Made by a program: the position numbers and the translations under genes. Below the pieces are notes generated by a model. It saw nothing but the letters and a program-made list of their open reading frames with translations. It searched no databases and had not been told where the DNA came from. Of a DNA stretch of 64,000 bases, positions 30,639-43,700 are shown piece after piece; the stretch's first letter is position 1; every line of letters begins with the position of its first letter. This stretch comes from Arabidopsis thaliana (taxonomy: Eukaryota > Streptophyta > Magnoliopsida > Brassicales > Brassicaceae): NCBI RefSeq assembly GCF_000001735.4, contig NC_003074.8, positions 310,101-374,100 on the forward strand, written 5' to 3'.

Positions 30639-33310
30639 TCACGAAGAGGCAGCGATGTAGCCGGTCGGGCATTCTGAGACTGCTTCACAAGTGTCTGTCT
30701 CAAAGAAGGCCGAGTGGAGAGCCTTCACACAATGCTCCGCCTCATCATCATTCACTATCAGTGAGATGTTTACCTGATAGCATCCAAAAGTCAGACGAGT
30801 GTGTATTCAAGGGGTAAACCTTTTGTACAGAATCATCTATATTGCCAAAGAAGTTGAAAGAGGTTTGACCTTAGATGCACCTTGGGAGATCATCTGGACA
30901 TTAATCCCATTGGTTCGAAGTACTCGGAAGCCCTGTTTGTTGTTCATCGGTAAGCCACTATGACTATCTATATATTAAATCATACAAACCAAACCAGAGA
31001 GTTAACTAACCTTCTCTAATATGAATGATGATCTCTGAACATTTCCGATGAGAGAGATAATTGATCTGTGTCGAAGCAGATTTACAACAGCAATCTTCTC
31101 AAGTTCCTCCACCACCTGATCAAGCTCCTGTCACATGGCCAAGAATTACAGAATACAAGATGAGTCTTGATTTGATTTTCTGTGCTCCAAGAACAAGTGG
31201 TACGTAGCCTGAAAGTTCTCTCAAAGAAAACAACACAGATACAAAGTCACAAGCTTACGTGTTGAATTAACTCTCTGCTACAGAACTTTGAAGGATCCAA
31301 TGTCAAAGAAATGCTAACTTCGCTGGTTGCAACAACATCCACAGATATGCCCAACTTTTCAAATGTGGAAAACACCTGCAGAGATAGAAAGTGTGAGCTG
31401 GGAGGGCGGGAAAGGGAGTATCTTGTCATCAATTGGAGTTAAGTTGGTTACCTTGGCAAGGAAACCATATTGGCCGAGCATACGGGTGCTAGTGATGTCC
31501 AACATGGTGACATTACGTTTCAGAACGATGCTGGTCAATACAGCCTAGGAGAAGATAAGGAGGAAGAAGAGGTCATGGTGATGTTGTACGTGGTATAAAA
31601 AAGGGTAATACTAGTGATGCAATTTGACTTCACGTACCTTGCTCATGTCTCTTGATCTGGTGATGACAGTTCCTGGAGCAGTGGGATTGTAAGAGTTCTT
31701 AACCCTTACAGGAATGTTACCTTCTCGCGCTGGGCGCATGGAAAGTGGATGCAACACCTGCAATGGAAGAGGTAAATCATTTGGTCTTTTGGTACAACAA
31801 GTGTTTTATGAGGTTGGTTACCTGGGCACCAAAGTAAGCAAGTTCAGCAGCCTCATCAAATGTCAAGTGTGGAACAGGTTGAGCTCCGCAGTAAATGTTA
31901 GGATCACAAGTCAAAACTCCATCCACATCTTTCCAAACCTGCATGCACCACATGACAGTAGAGTATATATGTTTTGCAAAATCACATCTTCATTGATAGA
32001 CAATAACCCCCGGATATAATGGTACCTGGATCTCCCGCAAACCTAAAGCCTTCCCGATCGTTGTTGCAGTCAAATCGCTACCTCCTCTACCAAGCGTAGT
32101 TACAGCACAAGATCTCCATCCCTGCACAAACTCAAAGTGAGGCCTTTTGTTTTCGAAATTCTAAAAATGTCACAACAAGGCGTGCACGAGACTCGTAATC
32201 AATCGTTATTTTATATACCTTTCCAAGGAAGCCTGTGACAACGGGGAGTGCATTTTCCTTGCTCCAGTCACCAAGTAACTTTTTCGAAACCGCCGGGTAT
32301 GTTGCCTCAAGAATATCAGCATTAGTGAAGTCATCTGTGGTGATAATCCCGATCTCAAATGCATCATACTGCAAAAACAAAACTCATCGTCAAGTCACGA
32401 AACAATCTATAAGGTGATCAATCTAGGTAACATATATATACATACCTGTCGTGCTTTGTGCCCAATTTTGTTCAGGTACGCAGCAAATAGCCTAGTGGAC
32501 ATGCATTCTCCAAATGAAACCAAGTAGTCTCTTGAGCGTAAAGTTAATTCCTTCATCATTGCGACGCCTTTAAGAAGCTGTTCCAGTCCTTCTAGATGTT
32601 CTGCAATAACTGCTGTTTCCACTCCAAGCTCATGAGCAGTCCTGGACATGGTAGAATTTGATTTTCTTGAATCATGAGAATATAGCAAATTTGAGTTGGA
32701 AAACTTTACGTATGAAAGATTCAATAAATCTGTCTGTTTTTTCTTAAAAAAGAAACCTTATATGGAGTTCCTTTATATAGCTCAACTCTTCGATAGTGTC
32801 GACGTTGGTGACACCGCAGCAAACAGCCTTCTCCCCAGCCTAATGAAAGCCACCGGCTCAAAGTTTTATAACGGAAGAAACAAGGTAAAAGGTGCAACAG
32901 ACTTCACTTTTGCTTACCATCAAAAGCTTATTGGTGGTCTTTGCCATTGCTGATAGCACAACAACAGGCTTCTCATCTGGGAAGCTGAGTATGAGTTTGG
33001 CAACTTGTATCATCCTTTCTGCTGATGCCACTGATGAGCCACCGAATTTCATTACACAGGTCAATTTTTTCTCAGTTTTGTTTAACTTGAAAGTCTCTGA
33101 GGCTTTTCTCTCTAGCAGCTCCACTCTTCCCGCTTCACAAGTAACTCTCAGAGCGATGTTCTTACAAGAACGATCTACGTTTCTAGAGAATACACGAGCA
33201 GAGGACACGAGTGCTGAGAAGTTGAGCCCCTTTGAGCTAAACTCAATCCTTTTTGAGTTTAAGGCAAGTTCTGGTGTTTTAACTCCGTAGAACTGCATTG
33301 AAGCCGCCAT
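30639..33310 (-). CDS. AK3: Monofunctional aspartate kinase
   Basis: Phosphorylates aspartate as the first step toward Lys, Thr, Met and Ile in plastids. Twelve exons: 32918..33310, 32757..32839, 32446..32641, 32219..32368, 32026..32121, 31822..31938, 31638..31757, 31452..31544, 31259..31375, 31011..31127, 30870..30932, 30639..30773; total 559 residues. The first 80 or so residues form a Ser/Arg-rich transit peptide. The kinase starts at MKFGGSS (residues 88-93), with TTLGRGGSD and [15 protein letters not shown] further on. Two C-terminal ACT domains (around [19 protein letters not shown] and [25 protein letters not shown]) suggest allosteric inhibition by lysine. There is no homoserine dehydrogenase part, so it is monofunctional. 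Protein length and locus fit AK3 and not AK1 or AK2. Confidence 0.97.
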
Positions 33311-34923
33311 TACTCAATAAGCTCTGAAGAAGAAGATTGTGATAGAACTCAGAGAGACTGGCTGGCTCTTGTGATTTCGACAAATAATAGAGTATGCTTG
33401 CTTAGTGCGCACACCTGAAACGAAGATCCGTAGAAGCAAAACAGAGTCAAGGCTAAATGCATGAATAAATAAAAAAATGGATCTTGCAGAGAGGAGATTG
33501 AGAATTGGCTTATATACCAGTTGACAGGGCTCACGATTGCTTGATACAAAGCCGGACAAGCTCCGAGCTATGTATCAAGACGAGTATCGTAGACGGTCAA
33601 GATCCCAAGCTAAAAAGATTAGACGGCTGCGGAGTGAACTCGGTCTCGGATGTTAAATGTTTATAGGCAAAGGAAAGAATCGAACGATCATTCGACTTCA
33701 GTGTTCTTTTCCAAAATATGAATCTGCTTAATAATAATTCAAACTCCTGGTTTAGCACATATATACTAGTCGTTTTAACTAAAGTTTTGTTTTTTTTTGG
33801 TTGGAAAACGTGACATCTACAAATTCCATTAGTGAACCCTTAGGAGGTTGAGGGGGTGTTAGCAAATGGTAAATCGAAAAAACGTGGCCACCTACTCATA
33901 GATATACATATTTTGTTTGATTAAATTAGCAATAATATACAAACTGCATAATACGTGGCATCAGGTGTATTGTCAACAATTTCCACATTTAGTGTTTCCT
34001 TATGCAATTACATTCACTAGAGGAATAAACAATCGATATCAGAAATACTCAAATAGATAATGGACGTCCAATGTCAATGATGAGATCTAACAAACTTTGA
34101 CGGTAAAGTCGAGAGACGAAAAAAAGGAAAGTAGCAAAATTTTATTTTATATAGTGATTATTGCATGAATTAAATAGTGAAGGTAATAATGATTCATGGC
34201 GATATGTATATAGTTAGTATTTAAACAGCGCGGGAACAACAAGAGGCAGTTGGTTTGTATGAATTGAGAGACAAGGGCTTTAATGGGTCATTAGAAAAAC
34301 GCCCATGGGCCTTAATGTCATATGTGGGCATTATGGAGAATAGTCAAGAGAATTCCGAATAAGGCCGAAGAAGAAAGAAAGATCTCTCACTCACTCAGCT
34401 CTTTGGATCCGCCATAGCAACTCTCTCCTCATTTCTCCCGGCCATGGAGTCTCCAAAGAGCTATGTAAATCCGTTCTAGCTTTTATTCTCTCGCTAATTG
34501 CCAAACAGAGATGTACTATTTCTTTCCTCTCTAACTCCTCCTGAAATGGTGATATTTGTTTCTCCGTCTACAACAAGTTTCATTTGTTTGAAGACAAATG
34601 GAGTCACTCATGGGCCAAACTAAAAGCCCATTAAAGGCCGAAATCAATTATTCTTGAGCCTCTACTCTCTTGCCTAAGTGTATGTATGTGGTTTAGCTAT
34701 ATAAGATAGCAACTGCTTGCTGTTTGAGAAAGCTTGAAACATCACACATTCGCCTCGTTGAAAATGAAAACAGCACGACAAGGGGGGAGAGGAGAGACCG
34801 TTAAGTCATGAGATCTTCGTTTCGGCTGGAAAAAGGAAAAGAAAAAGAAAGCACAAAAATCTTTGGTTTAAATTCTTTCTCCATGGACGAACCACCACAA
34901 CTACTACTAGCTTCTCTTTGCCT
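33311..34923. other. Intergenic, 1.6 kb, between divergent AK3 and the acyltransferase gene
   Basis: Near 33311-33660 lies the AK3 leader and promoter, with frames suggestive of a leader intron. The centre is AT-rich. Two patches of TGGGCC/AGCCCA site-II elements occur at about 34300-34330 and 34605-34640. Between them a short frame starts ATGGAGTCTCCAAAGAGC at 34444 and ends after 11 residues; it resembles the start of a lost or unannotated gene but cannot be supported. Confidence 0.5.
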
Positions 34924-37900
34924 ATGGCGGCCACCGGATTTCACACGCTCTCTGCCGTCGGATTATTCAACGGAGAGAAGCACAAGCACCCCCTTGGAGT
35001 AACCCTACCCCCGGCACGCCGATTCTCCGCTTCTGTCACCGTTTTTAGCTCGAGGCTTGTGGACTACGAGCAGCCATTCGTTAAGAGCTTCTGGAACTAC
35101 CTCGAGGCGGCTAAGGATTTCATCAGACCGGAAGACAACGGCCCATCTCGCTGGTTCTCTCCCCTCGAAAGAAGCAAGGATCCATGTGACGGTGCCCCGC
35201 TCCTTCTCTTCCTACCTGGTTAGTCCCGATTAATTGAGTTAGTTAGAAATGTGCAATTGCTTTCTCTAATTCGGAAATGACTGTCGTTAGGTATCGACGG
35301 AAATGGACTCGGGCTAATAAGGCAGCACCAGAAACTTGGACAGTGAGTGATCAAAGGACGTTTCTATCCTTTAGTTTTTCTTATAGCGGTGGTTGTTGAT
35401 TCGGCTGAGCGATGTTTGTTTTTACAAGGATGTTTGATATCTGGTGCTTGCACATACCAGCGAGCAATCGCTCTTCTTTCACAGGTATTTCCTCTATTTC
35501 AACTCTTTTAGATCTTTTTATCTGATTCTCTAACACTTTGGATGCTTTTAGATCTAGTCGCCATGGTTGAAACAACTGTCAAATATGAAAATCAACGATC
35601 ACCTGGGAAACCCATATATCTTGTTGGAGAATCTCTCGGCGCCTGCATTGCACTCGCTGTTGCAGCCTGTAACCCTGATATTGATCTTGTCTTGATTCTT
35701 TCTAACCCAGGTGACGTTGATCCTTTCTTATTTCCTAGGACTTTCTCATTTGTATGTGTTTGAACATTAGTCTTATCACGTCGTCTAGATTTGATCTAAA
35801 GAGTATTGTTGCATTTGCAGCTACATCATTTGGGCATTCTTCGCTGCAACATCTTGCTCCCCTGGTTAAAGCCTTGCCAGACCAACTTAATCTTGCATTT
35901 CCTTCCGTGCTAAGCTTGATTCCAGGTTAGCTTTGATTTATCTTTTCGCTGATTTTGGAACTCTGACAAGCCAATGGCCCCTCCCCTTTATTTAAAATCA
36001 CGCCACACAATGGTAAAAGCATCTTTCAAAACTCTGGTCAAGCTCAAGTGTTTACTACTACTATGCATTAACATGTGAGTTTTGGTGATATAAGACATGG
36101 TTTTTAATTTCCTAGCTGCATAAAAGCTCTATTGGAATTTTAAGGTGGCCCTTTAAAAAGGATGGTTGCTCACTGGGTCAGAGGACTTCCGGAGACGGAA
36201 ACAGCTGCAAACATTTTTCAAGATTTGGTGATAACATCCACATTAACCTCTGTAGGTGACAAACTCATTTATCGTAGGTAGGTCGTTAGCTTTCCAGTGT
36301 TGTCAAATATGGTTAAGAATCTGACTATGCAGATCCTAGCTGATACATTTCGGAGAGAAACTCTTCTGTGGAAGCTCAAGTTGCTTGATGCCGCTGCTAT
36401 TTTTGCCAATGCACATCTACATCTAGTACAAGCTCAGACTCTAATTCTGTCCAGGTTCGTGGTGTCTCTCACAGCACGGGTTCTTCTAATAATCCTTGAA
36501 AATTCCACCGGAGTACTAAGTTAACTTGTTTATCAATTACAGCGGAAATGACCAAATACTACCCAGTAAATATGAAGGCAAACGACTTCGGAAAAAACTG
36601 CTTAAATGTGAAGTCCGCTCATTCAAAGACAACGGCCATTGCCTTTTTCTGGTATATCTGTCTCGGTTCTTCTCACTCTGCTGTCTTTTGTGCGAATACA
36701 ACTGCCATACACTAAATTTCATCTCATTCAAAGATGTAATCTGAGATGCTTCATATTACATCTCCTTTTGCTTTCGGATATGACAGGAGGACGGCATTGA
36801 TCTGGTCAGTATCATAAAAGCCACTTCTTTTTACCGGCGTGGGTCTCGTCAGGATTACGTCTCCGACTACATCCCACCAACCATCTCTGAGTTTAACAAA
36901 AGTTATGGGATCAACAGGTTAATACACATACAAATTATGTTTCTAAAATGGCTTGTATCATTACTAAAAGTAGAAAAGATACAGTTTGATTGATCTTGAT
37001 AATATTTTTGCGACGATATAGGCTTCTTGAGGTGATCATGGGCCCTGTATTTCTGTCGACGACAGAAGATGGGAAAGTGGTGAGGGGTCTTGGGGGAATT
37101 CCATCAGAAGGACCTGTACTGTTGGTGGGCAATCACATGCTACTGGCGAGTGACAAAATATCACTCCCAGGACAATTTGTTCACGAGAGGAACATCAATT
37201 TGCGGCCTCTTGTGCACCCCATGATGTTTTCGAGACTGAGAGATGGATTGTTACCTGATGTGTCTGTTTATGACATGCTCAGGATGATGGGGTCGGTCCC
37301 CATCTCGGGCACTCACCTCCATAATCTCTTGTCTGCTAAATCCCATATTCTGTTGTTTCCAGGAGGCATCCGCGAAGCTCTACACCGTAAGGCGAGTAGT
37401 TAAATACTCGTTGGTTTTCCTGAGTGGGGTATCATATATGGCAGCAGATACTTTGGACATGTGAATATTGGTGTTTATATATATCAGGATATCACCCTTG
37501 TGTTGTATTGCTCCTCTCATTGTTAGATGTGGTACTGAATCACGATTTACTCATTAACAGGGAGAAGAATACAAGTTGATGTGGCCAGAGAAAGCAGAGT
37601 TTGTTAGAGCTGCAGCCAAATTTGGAGCCAAAATAGTCCCCTTTTGTGGGGTTGGGGAAGATGATTTTTTAAAAGTGAGCACATTTTGCAGCCATGTCAT
37701 GTGTAATATATAATCGGTGTAACTCTGTCTAACGAATGCAGGTGGTCGTAGACTACAATGACCAGATAAAGGTTCCGTTGGTGAAAGAGGTGCTAAAAAG
37801 AGTGACAGCGGAAGGCCCGGAGGTGAGGTAATGTGAATAGAATTTAGTAGAGAATATAAATTGTAGAACTGGATGAGGGTGGGTGATGACATTTTGACAT

Positions 37901-38211
37901 GGTTGGTGATCTAAAGGGGAAGCCTGGAAGGAGAAGAGGGGAACCAAGACTTCCACATGCCAGGAGTGATACCAAAGTGTCCAGGGAGATACTATTATTA
38001 CTTTGGGAAGGAGATAAAGACGGGAGCAGAAGAGTTGAGAGACAGAGACAAGGCAAAGGAGGTGTACGCAGACGTGAAGAAGGAGGTCGAGAGATGCATA
38101 AAGTTTGTGAAGCAGAGAAGGGAGGAGGATCCTTACAGACCTCTCTTGCCCCGTCTCAAATATCACCTGCAGCACGGCCTCCTCTCCCAAGTCCCCACTT
38201 TCCACTTTTGA
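34924..38211 (+). CDS. Phytyl ester synthase-like hydrolase/acyltransferase (PES family)
   Basis: Thirteen exons: 34924..35218, 35291..35342, 35429..35484, 35552..35710, 35821..35925, 36145..36255, 36340..36454, 36543..36651, 36787..36917, 37022..37391, 37561..37674, 37742..37827, 37917..38211; total 665 residues. The N-terminal half is an alpha/beta hydrolase with PGIDGNGLGL and nucleophile GESLGA. The C-terminal half is a DGAT-type lysophospholipid acyltransferase domain with VGNHMLL and PGGIREALHRKGEEYKL. Relatives PES1/PES2 make fatty-acid phytyl esters and triacylglycerol in plastids during senescence; this member's substrate is not established here. The N-terminus resembles a plastid transit peptide. 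Intron 10 has a GC donor (AAG/GCGAGT at 37392). The acceptor at 36340 was chosen because the earlier AG puts an in-frame stop. Position matches At3g02030. Confidence 0.92.
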
Positions 38212-38404
38212 ATACATTTACATAATTTGCTGATGGTGCTTTGATACCTCATAAGTCATAACCCGTCTGCAAACAGATATATTCCATAACATTTGGGCTT
38301 TCACCTCATGAATCATGATAGCAGCACCCACATTGTCAAATTTTCCCGATACAAAACACTATCACATTTTGGGAAACTAGAGATCCTAACTAAAAGAGAT
38401 AGTT

Positions 38405-39809
38405 TTAGTGTTGTATCAACTCGGGAATGAGCTTGAGAAGAAAGGAGAGCTCTCTGTCAGAGAAGTTAGGCTTTGGCTTAGTACCATCAGCATCTCTGTT
38501 GGATGGCTTCATCATCTCCCTCACCGCCTCTGTTATCTCCTCCACATGATCAACTATCACTCCCTCTATCCCCATCAAATGCTGCATGTAAACCGCCTCG
38601 GCTACATTGTTTAGCTTTCCGTATGTCATCAGAGAGAGCTTGGATTCTTTTATCTTGTTGACAAGAGCGGGGTTGCGGAATACTCCCTTCACCTCCGAGA
38701 CAATCCCTTGGAGGCCTCCTTCTAAACATACTTTGATTGCTTCCTCAAGCGAATTCCTTCTCGTGTCGTGGTACATCTCAGTTCCTCCGTTGGTCAAGAA
38801 GAATACCTGTAATTGAATTTGGATCATAAATTAAGTTGATGGATTAAAGTGGAAAGAGTGTACGTAGCTTTTGGGATTCCATCAACTTACGGGGTAGGTG
38901 GTCTGCAACTTCCTGACAAGAAGGGCTGCATCAGGATGGAAGCTGGAGAAGATGATAGTTCTGTCGTTTCCGATATCAGACACGACCTGCAAGATTGGGA
39001 GGAGAAGACGGGAGAGGTGATCGGAGGAATAGAAGACGTTGTCGTCAAGCTTGAGTTCGATGTTGAAACCGAGGTTTGGATTCTCTACTTTCTCAAAAGC
39101 CTCTTGGAGAGTACAGAAAGAGTCGTCGGTTGCGACGCTCCACTTATGGATCTTCCCTTCCTTTGACTTTCTCAGCAAAGGCTTTCCTGTCTTGCCTGTA
39201 TCCCTCTGTGGCCCGTAGGACATGAACTCCGACAAGCAAACCTCCGTGACCCTCTTCTCGTACACCACTCCCTGTTCCTCGGAGTAGATGAAGTCGTCGT
39301 GGAATATGATTGGGCAGCCATCTCTGGTGACCTGCGCGATCAATTAAAAAAATAAAGAGATCAGATCAGATCTTTTTTTTTTACATTTCATTAACAGTTT
39401 TTTTTTTTTTGCGCAAAATAAGAAAATGTCAACGAATTAGGCACCCCACGTGGTATTGCCGGCGGTCACGTGGCTGAACCAAATTGAAAAAAAAAAAAGA
39501 AGCCGATCGAAACTCGAATGCGGCGAACCGAGAGCGAAGAGAGGATTGAAAGAAATAAGTAAATACCTGAACATCGAATTCGATAAAGTCGAGAGGGAAT
39601 TTTGAAGCGGCATTAAAGGAGAGGATGGAGTTCTCCTTGAGAGCAGAGAACCTTAGATCCGGCGACTGCGACATGTTCATGCCGTGTCCTCTATGGCCAA
39701 CCACCACAAACTTGTTATTCGCTTTGCGAGAGGAGCAAATGAGCGACGGGTTCTCAGGGAAGTGGTCGAGGCTTGGCACTTCCGAGACATGAATGGCTTT
39801 TAGAGACAT
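38405..39809 (-). CDS. GDPD1: Glycerophosphodiester phosphodiesterase GDPD1 (SRG3)
   Basis: Cleaves glycerophosphodiesters to glycerol-3-phosphate and an alcohol, helping plants recycle phosphate from membrane lipids; the Arabidopsis enzyme is plastid-located and induced by phosphate starvation. Three exons (39567..39809, 38891..39331, 38405..38806) give 361 residues. The PI-PLC-like TIM barrel shows the catalytic HRGHG (residues 39-43), ENS, EFDVQVTRDG and IFHDDF motifs, then NIELK and IFSSFHPDAALL. The N-terminus before the barrel is only about 30 residues. The upstream region holds four GNATATNC sites, the PHR1 binding motif, strongly supporting phosphate-responsive control. A CTTT repeat lies in the leader at 39840-39858. 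Confidence 0.96.
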
Positions 39810-40714
39810 ATTTCTATTTTTAGAAAGAAAAAAGGGCTCGTCTTTCTTTCTTTCTTTCCTTCCTGTGAGATTGATGTTGTGAGGAGAGGGATATGGGTTT
39901 GGGGGCTTTGCTTAAAAAAGAAGAAGAAGAAGAAGAATAAAGAAGGAGAAGATGATGGGATCTTGGAATATTCTTTGGATCGCCACGTCATCATTCCTAA
40001 TAACAGTCAAAATCGAAATTATCCCTTTTGGATATTCCCTCCCCTCTCTTTTTCCTGGTTGTCTCCCTCTCTCTTGGGCTCCTGGTGGGCCTTAGCTCTC
40101 TCTAGATGGAAATCGAATAGAGTTAGCCATCAATGTTGATTGATTCACACCTTCGTTCTAATCTTTGTTACTTGTGGATTGGTTATCTATTATAAATGCT
40201 TCCATTAAATTTCCGAATATTCCAAAGCATATACAATCTTACTAAACTCCTCCTATTCGACAGACACATCTTCTCTACCTTGATAAGCTTTACAGCTCCT
40301 ACTACATATTATCACGCCCTTTGATTAAATGGGCCTTGTACTTTTTAAGATAAGATATAGTGTCTGTATATTAGTGACAAGATCTATGATGGGCTTTTAG
40401 GAGAGCCCATAATGGGCCTGACGACGAGCCAACATAGGTGGGGCCAACCCGAGGACGGGAAAACGTGACTGGTGAGTATTATTATTAGAAGACTGTCAGT
40501 TTCACTTCACTTCTCGAGGAAAATTGCTAATCGGAGAAACAAGTGAGTGGAGGAGAGAGACAGATATAAAGGTTCCCGCGTTGAGAGAGTATTTGCTAAT
40601 TAATTAAGGTGGATATTTGATGCTAGGAGAGGAGAGTGAGAGATAAGATGGGTTTCGTCTGAAGAGCTCCAACTTGATTCGCTCAATTGATCTCTTTTGT
40701 ATCGACAACCTGCG
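39810..40714. other. Intergenic between divergent GDPD1 and KUP3
   Basis: 905 bp holding both promoters. The GDPD1-proximal half has the CTTT and GAA microsatellites and the P1BS cluster. The KUP3-proximal part has AGCCCA and TGGGCC elements around 40400-40420 and the KUP3 leader, which contains a four-codon upstream frame at about 40648. Confidence 0.7.
39966..40234. promoter_or_regulatory. Cluster of four P1BS sites (PHR1-type, GNATATNC)
   Basis: Sites are GAATATTC 39966-39973, GGATATTC 40030-40037, GAATATTC 40215-40222 and GCATATAC 40227-40234. They lie 157 to 425 bp upstream of the GDPD1 start codon. PHR1/PHL factors bind this palindrome when phosphate is low. Single copies occur elsewhere in the window (for example 4258 and 16138), so a lone site means little; four in 269 bp is unusual. 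Confidence 0.85.
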
Positions 40715-43700
40715 ATGGCGCCGGCGGAATCTGGAGTCTCTCCCCGTCGGAATCCTTCTCAAGTTAGCTCCTTTATGCCCACTTGAACTGTTCATAGCAT
40801 GTTTGGCTTTTGCTTTCATTTCTATCTAAATAAAGACCCTTGCTTTCTTGTGCTGGGATTCTTCTATTGCTCTGTTTTCAGACTTACTGAATTGTTGATA
40901 TCCGTTTCCTTCAGCTCTCGTGGATGAATCTCTCTAGTAACTTGATTTTGGCCTACCAGAGCTTTGGTGTAGTCTACGGTGATCTCAGTACTTCTCCTCT
41001 TTATGTCTTCCCTAGCACATTTATTGGAAAGTTGCACAAGCATCACAACGAGGATGCCGTATTTGGTGCTTTCTCTTTGATTTTCTGGACCCTCACGCTC
41101 ATTCCCCTTCTCAAATACCTTCTTGTATTACTGAGTGCCGATGACAATGGAGAAGGTGCAGTAGCAAACGAGATCCTCCTCTCTTCAACTTATATCTCCC
41201 CGGATGATTGAATCTTTTTCTGTTTTTGCCTCTCTAGGCGGAACATTTGCTCTCTATTCCCTGCTTTGTAGGCATGCTAAGCTTAGCTTACTTCCTAACC
41301 AGCAAGCTGCTGATGAGGAGCTCTCAGCTTACAAGTTTGGTCCTTCCACGGATACTGTAACTTCATCCCCCTTCAGAACATTTCTTGAAAAGCACAAAAG
41401 GCTGAGGACCGCTTTGCTGCTTGTTGTACTTTTTGGAGCTGCTATGGTCATTGGAGACGGGGTTCTGACCCCAGCTTTATCAGGTAAAGCATGCCTGCCT
41501 CCTACATATTATATTCAGAGTTGGAGTTAATTTCATCGTCTCTTACTTGTAGTTGTAACCACCCACCTTCTTCGTGACCATCCTTACTTTCTATTCATCA
41601 GCATCTTTTTTGTTTGTTTGTGGTCAATATCTGACTGACTAACTCCTGCTTCCTTTCAGTTCTGTCGTCCTTGTCAGGCTTGCAAGCTACAGAGAAGAAT
41701 GTGACTGATGGTATCTAATACGTGTTGCTTCCACTATGTGCCTGTATCAAGTTTTGTTTGTTGTTTGATTACATCTTGTGACTTTCTTTTGTTTTGATGT
41801 TTTGTCTCTTAATCCACTGCAGGCGAACTACTGGTGCTTGCCTGTGTCATATTGGTCGGACTGTTTGCTTTGCAACATTGTGGTACTCACAGGGTGGCTT
41901 TCATGTTTGCACCAATTGTGATCATCTGGCTTATTTCAATATTCTTCATCGGTTTATACAACATCATCCGTTGGAATCCAAAGATAATACATGCAGTTTC
42001 CCCACTGTATATCATCAAATTCTTCAGAGTGACTGGTCAAGATGGATGGATATCTCTTGGAGGGGTTCTTCTTTCTGTAACAGGTAGTTCTGGTTCTGGA
42101 TCAAGGCATAACCATAATATTATTTATTTTCTGCTTGTTTTGAATCCTTTAGTGAATGGTCTTATGTTGCTAAAGTGATTATCGCTGTCTCATCAGGTAC
42201 TGAAGCCATGTTTGCAAATCTTGGCCATTTCACCTCGGTCTCAATCAGAGTAAGCAGAGGTTTCCTGTCTAGTAGTGGTGTACATCAGTTATTTTATCTG
42301 TGACTTCTCTACAGCCTTGGTAGTTATCCTTCAACATAAGTCCATGCTGGTTGCGCAGCTTTGTTTCTTACACTCTACTTTTTTTTTTTTTTTTGTGCAG
42401 GTTGCTTTCGCCGTTGTCGTGTACCCCTGTCTGGTGGTACAATACATGGGCCAGGCAGCTTTCCTGTCAAAGAACCTCGGGTCTATTCCTAACAGTTTTT
42501 ACGATTCAGTCCCAGGTTCATTTACTTTGACACCAGGGTTTAATATTCACTTTTTTCCTTGTGATAATGACAATCTTATATGATCTTGGTCCTTTATGCA
42601 GATCCTGTTTTCTGGCCTGTCTTTGTCATTGCCACACTTGCAGCCATTGTTGGCAGTCAGGCTGTGATAACCACTACGTTCTCAATAATCAAACAATGCC
42701 ATGCCCTAGGGTGCTTCCCACGCATCAAAGTAGTCCATACTTCGAAACATATATATGGACAGATCTATATCCCGGAGATCAACTGGATCCTGATGATCCT
42801 TACTCTTGCAATGGCTATAGGCTTTCGAGACACAACTTTGATTGGAAATGCCTACGGTAAACTTTATATCATTGCAAACTATATTTCCCTCTCCAGGATC
42901 TGATTGTTTGATGGTGGTTCTCTCATTACTCACAGGAATCGCATGCATGGTAGTAATGTTCATCACAACGTTTTTCATGGCTCTTGTCATAGTCGTGGTT
43001 TGGCAAAAGAGTTGTTTTCTGGCGGCTTTGTTTCTTGGAACTCTATGGATAATTGAAGGTGTCTACCTCTCAGCAGCGCTAATGAAAGTTACCGAGGGAG
43101 GTTGGGTGCCTTTTGTGCTCACGTTCATATTTATGATCGCCATGTATGTGTGGCACTATGGCACCCGTAGGAAATACAGCTTTGATCTTCATAACAAAGT
43201 TTCATTGAAGTGGTTGCTGGGATTAGGACCTAGTCTAGGTATTGTCCGCGTTCCTGGAATAGGACTCGTTTACTCAGAACTTGCAACTGGAGTTCCTGCA
43301 ATTTTCTCTCACTTTGTGACCAACCTGCCTGCATTCCATAAAGTCGTGGTGTTTGTTTGTGTGAAATCAGTTCCAGTGCCTCATGTTTCCCCTGAGGAAC
43401 GCTTCCTCATTGGTCGAGTTTGCCCGAAGCCTTATCGTATGTACAGGTGCATAGTGAGGTACGGTTACAAGGACATTCAACGGGAAGACGGGGACTTTGA
43501 GAATCAGCTTGTACAGAGCATAGCGGAGTTCATCCAGATGGAAGCAAGCGACCTCCAATCCTCGGCTTCTGAGTCTCAATCTAATGATGGGAGAATGGCC
43601 GTTCTAAGCAGCCAGAAGAGTCTCTCTAACTCAATCCTGACGGTTTCAGAGGTAGAGGAGATTGATTATGCTGACCCCACGATACAAAGCAGTAAATCCA

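Noticed and set aside
34918..35223. Start of the PES-like gene at 34918
   Set aside because: 34918 is a TTG codon; the first in-frame ATG is 34924.
37800..37930. Apparent frameshift near the end of the PES-like gene
   Set aside because: Recounting showed that donor 37828 and acceptor 37916 restore phase (AG + G), giving an uninterrupted frame to the stop at 38211.
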